Shown: positions 63,072-64,000 of the stretch, in pieces
How positions within the stretch are numbered: position 1 is the stretch's first letter
Layout: the number at the start of each line of letters is the position of its first letter
From: an uncultured Prevotellaceae bacterium
GTDB taxonomy: Bacteria > Bacteroidota > Bacteroidia > Bacteroidales > Bacteroidaceae
Assembly (NCBI GenBank): GCA_900316355.1
Contig: ONCQ01000002.1
Coordinates: forward strand, 62,001-126,000
Length of the DNA: 64,000 bases
Direction: 5' to 3'
The notes under the pieces: generated by a model
Told to the model about the DNA's origin: nothing
The model's database searches: none
Seen by the model: only the letters and a program-made list of their open reading frames with translations
Position numbers and translations under genes: made by a program

Positions 63072-64000
63072 ATGCTTGCAAAAACCTTTTCAGCCAGTGT
63101 CAACGGAATCTTAGCCATTCCCGTGACCATCGAGGTGAATGTCGTGCCCATTGCCAAAGACTCCACGGAGCATAAGATTATCGTGGGGTTGCCCGACAGC
63201 AGCGTGAAGGAAAGCTTCAGCCGCATAGAGGCTGCGATGTCCAACATCGGCATACAGGTGCCAAAGGAGAACGTCACTGTGAACCTGGCACCCGGCGACA
63301 TTCGCAAGGAGGGCACGGGCTTCGACCTGCCCATCGCCATCGGCATCCTCATGGCCAACAGCTTCATCTCCTCCTCCCTCGCCCCGCGCTTCATGCTGGT
63401 GGGCGAACTCAGTCTCGACGGTAGCCTGCAGCCCATCCGCGGCGCGCTGCCCATCGCCATCAAGGCGCGCGAGCTGGGCTATGAGGGGCTTATCGTGCCT
63501 GAGCAGAACGTGCACGAGGCGGCTGTCGTGAACCGCCTGAAGGTGTATGGAGCCCGCAACATGCAGCAAGTCATCGATTTCTTCAATGGCACAACAGACG
63601 CGCTACAGCCCACCGTGATAGACACGCGCGCCGAGTTCTACGCTCACCACACGGCCCTTCACCTCGACTTCGCCGACGTGAAGGGCCAGGAGAATGTGAA
63701 GCGCGCCTTCGAGGTGGCGGCCGCTGGCGGGCATAATCTGATTATGGTAGGCCCGCCGGGTGCCGGCAAGAGCATGATGGCGCGCCGTCTGCCCAGCATC
63801 CTGCCGCCGCTGTCGCTTGCAGAGAGTTTGGAGACGACACAGATACACAGCGTGGCCGGCAAGCTCAAGGGCGGCACAGGCCTCATCACCGAGCGCCCCT
63901 TCCAGGCACCACATCACACCGTCTCGCAGGTAGCCCTTGTGGGAGGCGGTGCTAACCCCATGCCTGGCGAGATCTCGCTGGCACACAATGGTGTCCTCTT
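63072..64000 (+). CDS. comM: ComM/YifB-family Mg-chelatase-like AAA+ ATPase (partial, runs off the window)
   Basis: From ATG 63072 the frame stays open to the window end (about 309 residues of an expected 510). The N-terminal ChlI-like fold (GLPDSSVKESFSRIEAAM, GDIRKEGTGFDLPIAIGIL) and Walker A MVGPPGAGKSMMA are present, followed by RPFQAPHHTVSQVALVGGG. ComM helps branch migration of integrating DNA during natural transformation. Confidence 0.92.
   Translation, partial: MLAKTFSASVNGILAIPVTIEVNVVPIAKDSTEHKIIVGLPDSSVKESFSRIEAAMSNIGIQVPKENVTVNLAPGDIRKEGTGFDLPIAIGILMANSFISSSLAPRFMLVGELSLDGSLQPIRGALPIAIKARELGYEGLIVPEQNVHEAAVVNRLKVYGARNMQQVIDFFNGTTDALQPTVIDTRAEFYAHHTALHLDFADVKGQENVKRAFEVAAAGGHNLIMVGPPGAGKSMMARRLPSILPPLSLAESLETTQIHSVAGKLKGGTGLITERPFQAPHHTVSQVALVGGGANPMPGEISLAHNGVL

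Overview
The window looks like a chromosomal segment of a Bacteroidales bacterium, most plausibly Prevotella-like. Promoters follow the Bacteroidetes pattern (TTTG, about 20 bp, then TAnnTTTG). Gene content agrees: a BspA-type leucine-rich-repeat protein, OstA-like and SurA/PpiC-type periplasmic proteins, a PMCA-type calcium ATPase, MlaE/MlaF, and the run lptB-tig-clpP-clpX-recQ. The genus is an inference. Most of the window is ordinary housekeeping sequence.

Layout. 0-4.1 kb: a REP-associated tyrosine transposase (RAYT) beside a rhamnose-type operon (MFS transporter, small membrane protein, rhamnulose-1-phosphate aldolase). 4.1-14.6 kb: calcium ATPase, a zinc-hook coiled-coil protein with no ATPase heads, a short AraC-type regulator, an M49 peptidase, an AlkD-like protein, a Fur-family repressor and purA. 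14.6-20.9 kb: a leucine/isoleucine operon (leuA, leuC, leuD, a citramalate-synthase-like gene) behind a leader peptide and attenuator, then dgkA. 21-27.6 kb: hisS and a TolC/HlyD/two-permease export operon. 27.6-39.1 kb, minus strand: guaB, two PPIases, OstA-like protein, small membrane protein, mutL, trpS and a two-domain SGNH esterase. 39.1-44.1 kb: accessory island with HigBA-like and VapBC-like toxin-antitoxin pairs, a BspA-like protein, a frameshifted gene and structured repeats. 44.1-50.7 kb, minus strand: recQ, clpX, clpP, tig, lptB. 50.9-60.3 kb: mlaE, mlaF, an ABC-F protein, an M13 peptidase, metA, a U32 peptidase/RlhA-like protein and a zinc-ribbon membrane lipoprotein. 60.4-64 kb: preA, a nucleotidyltransferase and the start of a comM-like gene.

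The most interesting feature is a family of GC-rich palindromic elements (about 40-45 bp: GGACYCTCCCCC, a CCCTCCCT/AGGGAGGG hairpin, then AGTARTYACC) scattered over the window. Many form inverted pairs with the same outer ends, which is the architecture of REPINs, and a RAYT lies in the same window. Unusually, many copies sit in frame inside genes (MFS transporter, citramalate synthase, hisS, trpS, mutL, OstA, PpiC, ABC-F, U32, SGNH esterase) and add short Pro/Gly/Ser/Arg-rich peptides at linkers and signal-peptide junctions. One copy supplies the leuD stop codon.

Two further observations stand out. Three intergenic arrays of short palindromes have an exact 22-bp period (after purA, upstream of guaB, downstream of the BspA-like gene). 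The leu operon leader encodes a 26-residue peptide in which half the residues are Ile, Leu or Val, followed by a terminator with a competing pairing. Two genes (the Fur family gene and the calcium ATPase) appear to be leaderless.
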